Positions 51,452 through 60,430 of a stretch of 64,000 bases of DNA are shown here, in pieces. This stretch comes from Ruminococcaceae bacterium HV4-5-B5C (GTDB taxonomy: Bacteria > Bacillota > Clostridia > Oscillospirales > Acutalibacteraceae): positions 496,001 through 560,000 of the forward strand of contig FXYJ02000001.1 of assembly GCA_900184925.1 (NCBI GenBank), read 5' to 3'. Within the stretch, counting starts at the first letter, position 1. The number at the start of each line of letters is the position of its first letter. A model generated the notes under the pieces. That model was not told the origin of the DNA and did no database searches. It worked only from the letters and a program-made list of their open reading frames with translations. A program made the position numbers and the translations under genes.

Positions 51452-51896
51452 TCTGATCGACGAGCTTTACGACATGGTAGAAAAGGCGTGGAGCCTTCCC
51501 ATGAGTCACGGCAGGGCTGTCCTCGACGGGGCGGAGGTGCGCCAGATTCTTGACGAAATGCGCGAAACACTTCCGCAGGAGGTCCATCAGGCCAAGGCGA
51601 TTGTTGCGGATCGTTCTCAGATCCTCGCGGATGCCAAACGCGAGGCGGATACCACGCTCCGCGTAGCGCAGGAGAGAGCCAAAACATTGGTTGCGCAGGA
51701 CGTTATTACCCGCGAGGCGCAGCAGCGGGCAAACGAGATTCTGAGTCAGGCGCAGGCGAAGTCCCGCGAGATGAAGCGCGCGACGAACGAGTATGTGGAC
51801 GACCTGATGAAGCGGACGGATGAGGAGCTGGCGCAGCTTCTCGCGGAAACCCGCAAGATCCGGCAGAGCATCAAAGCTTCTCAGCATTCCTCCTGA
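51438..51896 (+). CDS. Coiled-coil protein downstream of coaD
   Basis: 152 residues, almost entirely helical with charged heptads and no membrane segment. The central QVAQERAKTLVAQDVITREAQ-like region resembles V-type ATPase subunit E/H or similar stator coiled coils. Function not known. ATG 51438 follows GGGAGGGAA; it overlaps the coaD end by 14 bases. Confidence 0.7.
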   Translation: MNVDDLIDELYDMVEKAWSLPMSHGRAVLDGAEVRQILDEMRETLPQEVHQAKAIVADRSQILADAKREADTTLRVAQERAKTLVAQDVITREAQQRANEILSQAQAKSREMKRATNEYVDDLMKRTDEELAQLLAETRKIRQSIKASQHSS

Positions 51897-51926
51897 TATA
51901 CGCCCGATCTTTGCTGTAAAAATTTT

Positions 51927-51959
51927 ACGCCGCAAGATATTGCGGCGTATATTTTTTTG
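51927..51959 (+). terminator. Terminator after the coaD operon
   Basis: ACGCCGCAA/TTGCGGCGT stem with GATA loop followed by ATATTTTTTT. Confidence 0.88.
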
Positions 51960-52036
51960 TCCTTTGCAGATCCCAAATATAGTAGAAAAGCATTTGAAAT
52001 TATATTCGATTCGAGCAGTAAATACAAAAGAAAAAG

Positions 52037-52065
52037 TTGCATTCCACTATGGAATAAGGTATAAT
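52037..52065 (+). promoter_or_regulatory. Promoter of the mraZ (dcw) operon
   Basis: TTGCAT (52037-52042), 17 bases, TATAAT (52060-52065). Confidence 0.8.
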
Positions 52066-52073
52066 CAGACCAG

Positions 52074-52119
52074 AAAGTGGTGAAAGGTGGAGGCAATAAG
52101 CACATAGTGGTAGATGTGG
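52074..52119 (+). promoter_or_regulatory. Candidate MraZ boxes
   Basis: AAAGTGG (52074) and AAAGGTGG (52083), then GTGG at 52107 and 52116, lie just downstream of the promoter. Mollicute MraZ binds AAAGTG-type repeats, so autoregulation is likely. Confidence 0.45.
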
Positions 52120-52144
52120 TGTGCTTGAGCTGTTGTGATACATT

Positions 52145-52564
52145 ATGCTGATCGGCGAGTATCAACATAATATCGACCCCAAAGGCAGGGTAATTGTCCC
52201 GTCCAGATTCCGTGAGGATCTGGGGGAACATTTCTACGTCACGAAGGGCCTTGACGGCTGTCTCTTTGTTCTTTCTGCCGATGGATGGCGGAGCCTGCAG
52301 GAAAAAGTAAGCGCAATGCCGGTGTCCAAAGCAAGAGGACTTCAGCGGTTTTTCTTTTCGGGAGCCGTTGAAGCCGAACCGGACAAGCAGGGCAGAATTC
52401 TGATTCCGCAGAATCTTCGCGCGTACGCTTCTCTGGAGCGCGACGTGACATTTATCGGAACCTCCAGCCGGGCGGAAATCTGGAATACGTCGAAATGGAA
52501 TGAGTTCAACGCGTCGCTGACACAGGATACGATTGCCGAAGCGATGGACGAGCTGGATTTTTAG
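52145..52564 (+). CDS. mraZ: Division/cell-wall regulator MraZ
   Basis: 139 residues; two SpoVT/AbrB-like repeats with [24 protein letters not shown] and a second [13 protein letters not shown], so it is a DNA-binding ring protein. It usually represses the dcw promoter. The start is fixed by the canonical N-terminus and an in-frame stop at 52136. However, no good Shine-Dalgarno sequence precedes it. Confidence 0.92.
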   Translation: MLIGEYQHNIDPKGRVIVPSRFREDLGEHFYVTKGLDGCLFVLSADGWRSLQEKVSAMPVSKARGLQRFFFSGAVEAEPDKQGRILIPQNLRAYASLERDVTFIGTSSRAEIWNTSKWNEFNASLTQDTIAEAMDELDF

Positions 52565-52576
52565 AGGTGACTTGCG

Positions 52577-53500
52577 TTGGAGTTTTCTCACAGACCAGTC
52601 CTTTTTCGAGAAACAATTGAAAGTCTGGCCATTAGGCCGGACGGTATTTATATTGACGGAACGGCGGGAGGCGGGGGTCATTCGAGGGCCATCGCCGAAA
52701 AACTGACAACAGGCCGTCTGCTTGCCATTGATCAGGACCCCGATGCAATTCGTGTACTGAAGGAACGGCTGGGCGAATATCCGTGCGTCCGGTTCGCTCA
52801 GCGAAATTTCGCCGAGATGGGCGAAGCCGCGGCGGAGCAGGATATTTCCGGGGCCGACGGCATCCTCCTTGACATCGGTGTTTCTTCCTTTCAGGTCGAC
52901 AACCCCGAACGGGGTTTCTCTTTTCATCACGATGCGCCGCTCGATATGCGCATGAGCAAGGAAGGCGTTTCGGCGAGAGACCTTGTCAACACAATGACAT
53001 GGCAGGAGCTTGCCGGGATTCTTTCGCGCTACGGAGAAGAAAAATATGCGAAATCCATCGCGCAGGGCATCGTACGGGCGAGGGAAAAAGCTCCGGTGGA
53101 AACGACGCTGCAGCTTGCCGAGATTGTTAAGGCGTCTGTTCCGGCCAAGGCCTGCAGGGAAGGCCACCCCGCCCGCAAAACCTTTCAGGCTCTTCGCATT
53201 CAGGTCAATGGGGAACTGGACAGGCTTTCGGAAGGCCTTGACGCAGCTTTTTCCCTGCTGAAGCCGGGCGGACGCCTTGCGGTCATCACCTTTCATTCAC
53301 TGGAAGACCGCATTGTGAAGCGCCGTATGGCCGACTGGTGCACGGGTTGTATCTGCCCGCCGGATTTCCCGGTGTGCGTGTGCGGCAGAAAACCACAGGC
53401 GGAACTGCTGTACCGGAAGGGTGTTGCTCCTTCGGAGAGGGAAGTTGAAGAAAATCCGCGCAGCCGCAGTGCAAGACTGCGGGTGTGTGTAAAACTGTAA
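52577..53500 (+). CDS. rsmH: 16S rRNA (cytosine1402-N4)-methyltransferase RsmH
   Basis: 307 residues; SAM methyltransferase with DGTAGGGGHSRAI, DQDP, LDIGVSSFQVD and the VITFHSLEDR end. TTG 52577 follows GAGGTG. Second gene of the dcw cluster. Confidence 0.95.
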   Translation: MEFSHRPVLFRETIESLAIRPDGIYIDGTAGGGGHSRAIAEKLTTGRLLAIDQDPDAIRVLKERLGEYPCVRFAQRNFAEMGEAAAEQDISGADGILLDIGVSSFQVDNPERGFSFHHDAPLDMRMSKEGVSARDLVNTMTWQELAGILSRYGEEKYAKSIAQGIVRAREKAPVETTLQLAEIVKASVPAKACREGHPARKTFQALRIQVNGELDRLSEGLDAAFSLLKPGGRLAVITFHSLEDRIVKRRMADWCTGCICPPDFPVCVCGRKPQAELLYRKGVAPSEREVEENPRSRSARLRVCVKL

Positions 53501-53534
53501 GAATCAATTGTAAAAATGTGGGGAGTGATTTCCA

Positions 53535-54041
53535 GTGGCAAATCAGAGCAGCGCCTATGATTTCGGACTTTTTGAACCCAAAAGTGCCGCAGAACCGGAA
53601 CGCCGCGTGCAGCAGAAAACGAATGTTATTGAACTGCCGCAGGAACGTCTGCAGGAGAACCGCAGGCACAGGACGAACCTCGGTAAGATGGTTCTTCCTA
53701 TCTTTGCATTCCTCATAATCACCGGGCTTGTGGGTACATACGTTAACGGCGAGGTGCAGCTTTATGCGCTCACGACAGAAATGAACTCGGTGCAGAAAAC
53801 ACTGCGCGAGCAGCAGGACAGCTATGCGAGGCTGAAGATAAAATCCGACTGTTCCCTTTCCATGGACGCAGTGGAGACTTATGCGACGCAGCAGCTCGGC
53901 ATGAAAAAGACAAGTCCCGACCAGGTGACGACCGTTGCACTGACCACCGGAGACAAGAGCCAGGTTGTGGCAAAGGAAAAAGACGGCAGTTGGGGCTGGC
54001 TGGAACACGCGTGGGAAACGGTCAGTGGCTTTCTGTCATAA
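53535..54041 (+). CDS. ftsL: Cell-division protein FtsL-like
   Basis: 168 residues. A polar, basic N-terminal section precedes one membrane helix (about 55-75: VLPIFAFLIITGLVGTYVN) and a coiled coil (ALTTEMNSVQKTLREQQDSYARLKIK). It matches FtsL/DivIC bitopic division proteins in size and position. GTG 53535 follows GGGGAGTG. Confidence 0.82.
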   Translation: MANQSSAYDFGLFEPKSAAEPERRVQQKTNVIELPQERLQENRRHRTNLGKMVLPIFAFLIITGLVGTYVNGEVQLYALTTEMNSVQKTLREQQDSYARLKIKSDCSLSMDAVETYATQQLGMKKTSPDQVTTVALTTGDKSQVVAKEKDGSWGWLEHAWETVSGFLS

Positions 54042-54164
54042 ACAGAACATGTTTCCAGTAAATATTGTTTAGCGCCGCAAGGCGCCGGGAACGGGAAAAG
54101 AGAGTTGAGAGAGAATCTTGACTCTCATTTGTTATCGGGTGGGCTGTCTTATTTGGAGGTTTCT

Positions 54165-56366
54165 ATGGCAAAGGGAAAAACGGTCAGAACATGGCGGCGG
54201 ACAGTACTGATTATGGCCCTGCTGGTAGTGGGCGGCTTCGGAGCCGTGATTTTTACCCTCGCAAAGCTTCAGCTTATCGAAGGACCGAAGCTGCAGCAGC
54301 TTGCGACGGATCAGCAGCTGAAAGATACCACGCTCACGGCAAAGCGCGGCACGATTTACGACTGTAATATGAAGGAACTGGCCAAGAGCGCCACCGTCTG
54401 GGACGTGATCCTTGAGCCTGCTTATATTACGGATCAGGACCGCGACCTGATTGCGACCGGCCTTTCCCAGATCCTTGGAATCCCGAAAGACGATATTATC
54501 AAGCGGAGCCAGAAAAAGTCATATTACGAGATCATCCAGAGCAAAGTGGAAGAGGATGTCCGTGACAAGGTTCTCAAGTTTAAAACAGACAATAAAATTA
54601 CAAGTGGTATTCGTCTCGAAGAAGATTACAAAAGGTATTATCCATACGGAAAATTTGCCGCAACAGTGCTTGGGTTTACGGGGACGGACAGTCAGGGCCT
54701 CGCCGGAGTGGAAGCGGAGTACGACAGTCAGCTGACCGGAACGCCGGGGCGCCTCGTCACGGCGCAAAACGCCGTGGGAACCGACATGAACTTCCAGTAT
54801 GAACAGGAGGTTGCCGCGAAAGACGGCGACAGCCTTGTGCTCACCATTGACGAAGTGGTGCAGCATTACGTGGAAAAGTACCTCGCGGAAGGCCTTGCAA
54901 ACAACAACGTAAAAAACCGCGGATGCGCCATTGCGATGAACGTCAAAACCGGTGCAATTCTCGGCATGGCGGTCAAGGGAGACTTTGACCCGAACAGCCC
55001 GTTCACCATCGCGGATTCGGCCAAAGCGGCGGAAATCGCAAAGATCACCGATCCGTCACAGAAGAGTCAGGCGACGCAGCAGGCGCTGCAGGAGCAGTGG
55101 CGCAACAAATGCATCAGCGACGTCTATTACCCGGGTTCAGTCTTTAAAATGGTGACCGGCTCCGCCGCGATGGAAGAAAAACTGGTGACCGAAACGACGC
55201 CGTTTAACTGCCCTGGCTATCTGCAGATCGGCGACCGAAAGATCAATGACTGGAAGACGTTCGGCCACCTGACTTTTGCCGAGGGCATCTGCAATTCCAG
55301 CAACGTGGTTTTCATGCAGGTGGGCCAGATGCTTGGGCCTCAGCTTCTCTATAAGTATTTTGATGCGTTCGGTTTTGCCGACAAAACCGGCATTGACCTG
55401 CCGGGCGAATCACGAAGCATTTATATTACTGCCAACAACATGACGCCCGTCGACCTTGCCTGTATTTCCTTCGGGCAGACCAACAGCATTACTCCGATCC
55501 AGATGATTACGGCGGCCTGCGCGGTTGCAAACGGCGGTTACCTTGTTCAGCCGCACATTGTTTCCAAAATTATCGACAGCAGCGGCAACATTGTCAAGAC
55601 GGCCAGTACGGCGGCAAAACATCAGGTTATCTCAAAAGATACATCTGAGCGCATGTGCAAGATTCTCCAGCAGGACGCGACGACCGGTACTGCGAAGAGT
55701 GGTTATATCGCCGGGTACCGCATCTGCGGCAAAACGGGAACGTCTGAAAAACAGGGTCAGGCAAAGGGAGAGTACATTGCGTCTTACTGCGGGTTCGCCC
55801 CGGAGGAAGACCCGCAGATTGCCATGCTGGTCTTTTACGACGAGCCTCACGGCCCGAACGGATATTACGGAAGCCCGGTCGCCGGACCGACGTTCCTTGC
55901 GGCCATGTCGCAGATTCTTCCCTACATCGGGGTCGAGCCTCAGTACAACAGCGATGAGCTTGCCAAATTGGACGGAAAGGCCCCTGATGTAACGGGCAAG
56001 TCGCTTGATGACGCCAAGAATGCAGTCGCGAAGGCAAATCTTTCTGTCAAGGTATACGGTGAGGGGAAAACAGTTGTTTCTCAGGTACCGGCCCCGGGCA
56101 AGTCAATACCGCAGAAGGGTACGGTGGTACTGTTTACGGACAGCGGTTCCGCTTCGCAGACGGTGACGGTTCCGAATCTTGTGAACCTGTCACTTTCCGA
56201 AGCCAACAAAAAGGCGGCGGAAGCCGGGGTGAACATCAGCATCACGGGTGCTGCCCTGACAAGTTCCAATGCATTTTCATCCCTTCAGGATATTGCACCC
56301 GACACGAAGGTTGCGCCGGGCACGGTCGTTACCGTGACGTTTTCCGAGAAGAATCAGGTGCTTTAA
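54165..56366 (+). CDS. PASTA-type class B penicillin-binding protein (SpoVD/Pbp2B)
   Basis: 733 residues. Short cytoplasmic tail, membrane helix (about 13-36), PBP dimerisation domain and transpeptidase domain with SVFK active-site serine (in YYPGSVFKM), SSN and KTGTSEK. Two C-terminal PASTA domains (PDVTGKSLDDA and VPNLVNLSLSEA). Either division PBP2B or sporulation SpoVD; sequence alone does not decide. ATG 54165 follows TTGGAGG. Two small hairpins occupy the leader at about 54070-54130. Confidence 0.92.
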   Translation: MAKGKTVRTWRRTVLIMALLVVGGFGAVIFTLAKLQLIEGPKLQQLATDQQLKDTTLTAKRGTIYDCNMKELAKSATVWDVILEPAYITDQDRDLIATGLSQILGIPKDDIIKRSQKKSYYEIIQSKVEEDVRDKVLKFKTDNKITSGIRLEEDYKRYYPYGKFAATVLGFTGTDSQGLAGVEAEYDSQLTGTPGRLVTAQNAVGTDMNFQYEQEVAAKDGDSLVLTIDEVVQHYVEKYLAEGLANNNVKNRGCAIAMNVKTGAILGMAVKGDFDPNSPFTIADSAKAAEIAKITDPSQKSQATQQALQEQWRNKCISDVYYPGSVFKMVTGSAAMEEKLVTETTPFNCPGYLQIGDRKINDWKTFGHLTFAEGICNSSNVVFMQVGQMLGPQLLYKYFDAFGFADKTGIDLPGESRSIYITANNMTPVDLACISFGQTNSITPIQMITAACAVANGGYLVQPHIVSKIIDSSGNIVKTASTAAKHQVISKDTSERMCKILQQDATTGTAKSGYIAGYRICGKTGTSEKQGQAKGEYIASYCGFAPEEDPQIAMLVFYDEPHGPNGYYGSPVAGPTFLAAMSQILPYIGVEPQYNSDELAKLDGKAPDVTGKSLDDAKNAVAKANLSVKVYGEGKTVVSQVPAPGKSIPQKGTVVLFTDSGSASQTVTVPNLVNLSLSEANKKAAEAGVNISITGAALTSSNAFSSLQDIAPDTKVAPGTVVTVTFSEKNQVL

Positions 56367-56393
56367 ACTTCGTTTCACAGGGAGAGACACTGT

Positions 56394-56933
56394 ATGGCGG
56401 AATTGGATGCCGGAAGAAAAATCATCGCCGTATCGAACGGCACTGAGCGGGCAACCTATTTTCTAAGAAGAATTCTTGGAAACAGCGGGATCGGAGCCTA
56501 TACCGTCACGATGGCACAGAGAGCCGTGGAGAGGGGCGAAACGGTGTCCGTCCTGCTGACCGGCGATGCCCCGGAATTTCCGGTTCCCGCACTTTCCCGT
56601 ACCTGTGTCATGAGGTTCGAGCCGGACCGACAGAAGCCGCCGGGCTTTCAGAATGTCGTGACCTATTCCACAAAATGGGACTGCGCGGATTTCACCGCGC
56701 GGAATATCCGTCAGCTTCCAAACGGTACGACTGCCTTCGAGATTGTGGGAGTCGGAATCATCGGACGCGCGCGTCTGGGGGAGGGTTTGGGCGGCGACGT
56801 CGAAGCGGCACTGGCGGCAGCGGCTGCGGCAATGGCGGCGGGAATGCCGTTTGCCGAGGTGTTAAAAGCCCTGAACGGATCGGACGAGAGAATAGACCCG
56901 TGTTCCGGAAGGACGGAAGACAAGGAATGTTAG
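56394..56933 (+). CDS. Mur-ligase-like fragment protein in the dcw cluster
   Basis: 179 residues in the place where murE or murF normally lie. Residues about 95-160 (DCADFTARNIRQLPNGTTAFEI... then EAALAAAAAAMAAGMPFAEVLKAL) resemble the end of the MurE/MurF central domain. The ATP-binding loop GTNGKT and the C-terminal ligase domain are missing, so it cannot ligate. The first approximately 60 residues are unlike the family. ATG 56394 has AGGGAGAG upstream and the frame is intact. This suggests either a degraded ligase or a repurposed protein. Confidence 0.6.
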   Translation: MAELDAGRKIIAVSNGTERATYFLRRILGNSGIGAYTVTMAQRAVERGETVSVLLTGDAPEFPVPALSRTCVMRFEPDRQKPPGFQNVVTYSTKWDCADFTARNIRQLPNGTTAFEIVGVGIIGRARLGEGLGGDVEAALAAAAAAMAAGMPFAEVLKALNGSDERIDPCSGRTEDKEC

Positions 56934-56952
56934 CAAAGGTGGAAGAGAGAGT

Positions 56953-57960
56953 ATGAATACACTGCTACTTGCAGCTTCGGCACTGGTTTCCTTTGGGGTT
57001 ACGGCCCTTCTGGGAATCTGGGTTGTGCCGTTTCTGCATAAGATCAATTTCGGCCAGACGATCCGGAACGAGGGGCCGGCGTGGCATAAGAAGAAAAACG
57101 GAACACCGATTATGGGCGGCCTGATGTTCATTATCGGCATGGCCGCAGCGGTTGCCGTTTTTGTTCCGCTTTATTTCTCTCGGTCAGGTGAAAATCCGAA
57201 CGTGATGCTGATGGGCATCAAGGTCGGCGGAGGCTTCCTGATGGCCTGCGGCTTTGGATTCATCGGCTTTCTGGATGATTATATCAAAGCCGTGAAAAAG
57301 AGGAATCTCGGTCTCAATGTGCGCCAGAAACTTCTGATGCAGTTCCTCGTTGCGGGCGCGTATCTGTATGCACTTTACCGCGCGGGGGGCGGAAGCCGCA
57401 TGCTGGTACCGTTTGCGGGAAGCGTTGACTGGGGCGTCTGGTACTGGGTTATCTCCCTTTTCGGAATTGTGGGCATGGTAAACGCCGTAAATTTCACCGA
57501 CGGAATCGACGGTCTCAACGCATCCGTCACCTTCTTCGTCAGCATTACTTTCCTCGCAATTGCAGGCTACCTGCAGCTCGTTCCGGTCGGAATTTTTGCC
57601 GCGGCCGCAGCGGGAGGCTGCCTCGGTTTTCTGATCTGGAATTTCAACCCCGCGAAAGTCTTCATGGGCGATACCGGCTCGCTGTTCCTCGGAGGAATTG
57701 TCTGTGCGCTTGGCTTTGCCCTGAATCTTCCGGTCCTGATCCTTCTGGCCGGGTTCGTTTATCTTGCCGAGATCCTGTCGGTTGTGCTGCAGGTGCTGTA
57801 TTTTAAGGCGACACACGGCAAACGCCTTTTCAAGATGAGCCCGATTCATCATCATTTTGAGCTCTGCGGTTGGAGCGAGGTTAAAATCTGTGCGGTATTC
57901 AGCTTTGTTACGATCCTGTGCGGCGTGGCTTCCGTTCTGCTTGTAGCTTTCGGTGTCTGA
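56953..57960 (+). CDS. mraY: Phospho-MurNAc-pentapeptide transferase MraY
   Basis: 335 residues with about ten membrane helices. Catalytic residues: NFTDGIDGLNA, FMGDTGSLFLGG, and MSPIHHHFEL. It makes lipid I on undecaprenyl phosphate. ATG 56953 follows AAAGGTGG. Confidence 0.96.
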   Translation: MNTLLLAASALVSFGVTALLGIWVVPFLHKINFGQTIRNEGPAWHKKKNGTPIMGGLMFIIGMAAAVAVFVPLYFSRSGENPNVMLMGIKVGGGFLMACGFGFIGFLDDYIKAVKKRNLGLNVRQKLLMQFLVAGAYLYALYRAGGGSRMLVPFAGSVDWGVWYWVISLFGIVGMVNAVNFTDGIDGLNASVTFFVSITFLAIAGYLQLVPVGIFAAAAAGGCLGFLIWNFNPAKVFMGDTGSLFLGGIVCALGFALNLPVLILLAGFVYLAEILSVVLQVLYFKATHGKRLFKMSPIHHHFELCGWSEVKICAVFSFVTILCGVASVLLVAFGV

Positions 57961-58021
57961 TCTTTGTTCTGTTCATAGAGTTTCGCCTGCGTACATACCC
58001 CGTTTAAAGGAGTGAAAAACA

Positions 58022-59215
58022 TTGACGAACGAATCCGCCGCGGAAAGACGCGCACCGGGATGGAGTGCGGACCGGGCTAAGGAGCAGCACCCCGGGAAAA
58101 AGCGGAAAAAATTCCGTGTTTTTTCCGCCCGCGCAGGCATGGACCTTCCGTTCTTTTTTCTTGTGATGACGCTGCTCGTCATCGGGCTTGTGATGCTGTT
58201 TTCCGCAAGCTATGCCTCTGCGGAATATACGCAGGGCGACAGCTACTATTTCATTAAAAGGCAGCTTGGTTTTGCAGTTCTCGGCGTTGCGGCAATGATT
58301 GCGCTTTCTTTTTTCGATTACCATCATTTTCACAAGTTTGCATTTCCGATTCTTCTTATTTCAATTGCTCTTCTCGGGATTGTGCTTGTCCTGCCGGCAC
58401 CGAGCGGCGTGCACCGGTGGATCGTACTCGGTCCGCTCGGGCAGTTTCAGCCCTCCGAAGTGGCAAAGCTTGCCGTGATTCTTATGTTTGCACATCTGAT
58501 CTCGCTCAACTTCAGTAAAATGGATACGGTAAAAAGCGGAATTCTTCCGTATCTTCTGATTCTGCTGCCGGTCTGTGCGCTCCTTTTCAAGGAACCTCAC
58601 GTTTCCGCCACCATTATTGTTCTGTTGCTCGGCGGCATTATGCTGTTTATCGGCGGCGTCAAGCTCCGCTGGTTTGTTGGGGCATTCGGCGCAATCGGCG
58701 CCGTAATGGTTTACCTCGTCGCCTTTTCCAAAAAGCTTAATTATACGGGCGGCCGCATAGAGGGCTGGCTCGATCCCTTTTCCACCTGGCAGACGCGCCA
58801 GTCGCTTTATGCCATCGGTTCCGGAGGGCTTCTGGGTGTCGGCATTGGCCAGTCCCGGCAGAAATACCTCTGGCTGCCTGAGCCGGAAAACGATTTTGTT
58901 TTCTCCGTCGTCTGCGAAGAACTTGGTTTTATCGGGGCGCTTATTGTCATCGCACTGTTTGTCATGCTGGTCTGGCGCGGAGTCTCCATTTCGCTGCGCG
59001 CAAAGGATAAATTCGGCATGCTGCTCGGCGTCGGTCTGGTTCTACAGGTTGGCCTTCAGGCGCTGCTGAACATTGCGGTTGTGACCAACACGATTCCGAA
59101 CACCGGCATCAGCCTTCCGTTCTTTAGTTACGGAGGCACTTCTCTCGTCATCCTGCTGGCTGAAATGGGGATTGTCCTATCCATCTCACGAACGTCTTCC
59201 GCAGAAAAAACATAG
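58022..59215 (+). CDS. ftsW: SEDS peptidoglycan glycosyltransferase FtsW/SpoVE
   Basis: 397 residues. A basic N-terminal tail of about 40 residues precedes ten membrane helices of the SEDS family, with GRIEGWLDPF and NTGISLPFFSYGGTSL. Polymerises lipid II together with the class B PBP upstream. TTG 58022 follows AAAGGAG. The second SEDS protein expected in sporulators is not here. Confidence 0.93.
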   Translation: MTNESAAERRAPGWSADRAKEQHPGKKRKKFRVFSARAGMDLPFFFLVMTLLVIGLVMLFSASYASAEYTQGDSYYFIKRQLGFAVLGVAAMIALSFFDYHHFHKFAFPILLISIALLGIVLVLPAPSGVHRWIVLGPLGQFQPSEVAKLAVILMFAHLISLNFSKMDTVKSGILPYLLILLPVCALLFKEPHVSATIIVLLLGGIMLFIGGVKLRWFVGAFGAIGAVMVYLVAFSKKLNYTGGRIEGWLDPFSTWQTRQSLYAIGSGGLLGVGIGQSRQKYLWLPEPENDFVFSVVCEELGFIGALIVIALFVMLVWRGVSISLRAKDKFGMLLGVGLVLQVGLQALLNIAVVTNTIPNTGISLPFFSYGGTSLVILLAEMGIVLSISRTSSAEKT

Positions 59216-59232
59216 ATTGGAAGTTTTGCAGC

Positions 59233-60357
59233 ATGAAAGTTCTCTTTGCCGGCGGCGGTACCGCCGGACACATTAATCCCGCGCTTGCCGTAGCGGGGTA
59301 TCTGCGTGAAAAGGAACCGGATGCGCAGATTCTTTATGTCGGCGCAAAGGGCGGCATGGAAGAACGGCTCGTTCCCGCCGCAGGTTTTTCGTTCCGGGGC
59401 ATCACGGTAGCCGGGTTTCAGCGGAAGCTGAACTGGAACAATGTTAAGCGCAACGCCGCCGCTGCGGTTCATGTTTTCACGGCGAGCCGGGAAGCCCGCC
59501 GGATTATCCGGGAATTTCAGCCGGACCTTTGCATCGGAACGGGCGGTTATGTGGCGGGACCGGTAATCCGTGAGGCAATTAAGATGAAAATTCCCTCGCT
59601 GATCCATGAGCAGAATGCTTTTCCGGGCGTCACAAACAAGATGCTCTCAAAGCACGCCGACCGGACAATGCTCGCCGTTGCGGACGCGCAGAAGTATCTT
59701 GCTCCGTCGGCCCGCTGTGTCCTGACGGGGAACCCGGTCCGGCAGGAGGTCATTCGGGCGGATCGGGAAGGGGCCAGGAAAAAGCTGAAACTTGACGGGC
59801 GCCCTGTGATCCTTTCATTCGGCGGGAGTCTCGGCGCAAGGACGATTAACGAGGCCGTTGCCGGACTTCTCACGGCCAGCGCGAAAACCGGCCGGTTTCA
59901 GCATATCCACGGCTACGGCCAGTGGGGAAAGTGGTTCCCCGGTCTCTTAAAAGAAAAGGGGATCGACCTTCACAAGCACCCGGAGTTTGACGTGCGGGAG
60001 TATATCGGCGATATGCCGGACTGCCTCGCGGCCGCCGATCTTGTTATCTGCCGCGCCGGAGCCATTACTCTCAGCGAACTGCAGGCACAGGGCCGCGCTT
60101 CCATTCTGATTCCTTCGCCGAACGTGGCGGAAAATCATCAGTACCACAACGCCATGGCAATGGTAAACCGCGGAGCGGCGGCAATCCTCGAGGAGAAAGA
60201 CCTTACGCCGGAAACACTGTGCAGGAAGGTGGACGAACTGTTTGCGTCTCCCGAAACAATCCGTAAAATCGGGGAAAACGCAAAAAACATGGCCATTACG
60301 GATGCAAATGCACGTATTTATAAGATAATGAAGGAAGTACTGGCCGAGCACTACTGA
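59233..60357 (+). CDS. murG: UDP-GlcNAc transferase MurG
   Basis: 374 residues. Two Rossmann domains: LFAGGGTAGHINPALAVA at the N-terminus and RAGAITLSELQAQG and NVAENHQYHNA in the C-terminal half. It adds GlcNAc to lipid I to give lipid II. ATG 59233 lies 17 bases after ftsW. Confidence 0.95.
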   Translation: MKVLFAGGGTAGHINPALAVAGYLREKEPDAQILYVGAKGGMEERLVPAAGFSFRGITVAGFQRKLNWNNVKRNAAAAVHVFTASREARRIIREFQPDLCIGTGGYVAGPVIREAIKMKIPSLIHEQNAFPGVTNKMLSKHADRTMLAVADAQKYLAPSARCVLTGNPVRQEVIRADREGARKKLKLDGRPVILSFGGSLGARTINEAVAGLLTASAKTGRFQHIHGYGQWGKWFPGLLKEKGIDLHKHPEFDVREYIGDMPDCLAAADLVICRAGAITLSELQAQGRASILIPSPNVAENHQYHNAMAMVNRGAAAILEEKDLTPETLCRKVDELFASPETIRKIGENAKNMAITDANARIYKIMKEVLAEHY

Positions 60358-60430
60358 GTACCACCGGGCCTCCGTCACCGCAATGCCCCCAAAAGCATAA
60401 TATAGGGGCAGAACGTGTGGGGGTGCTGGT

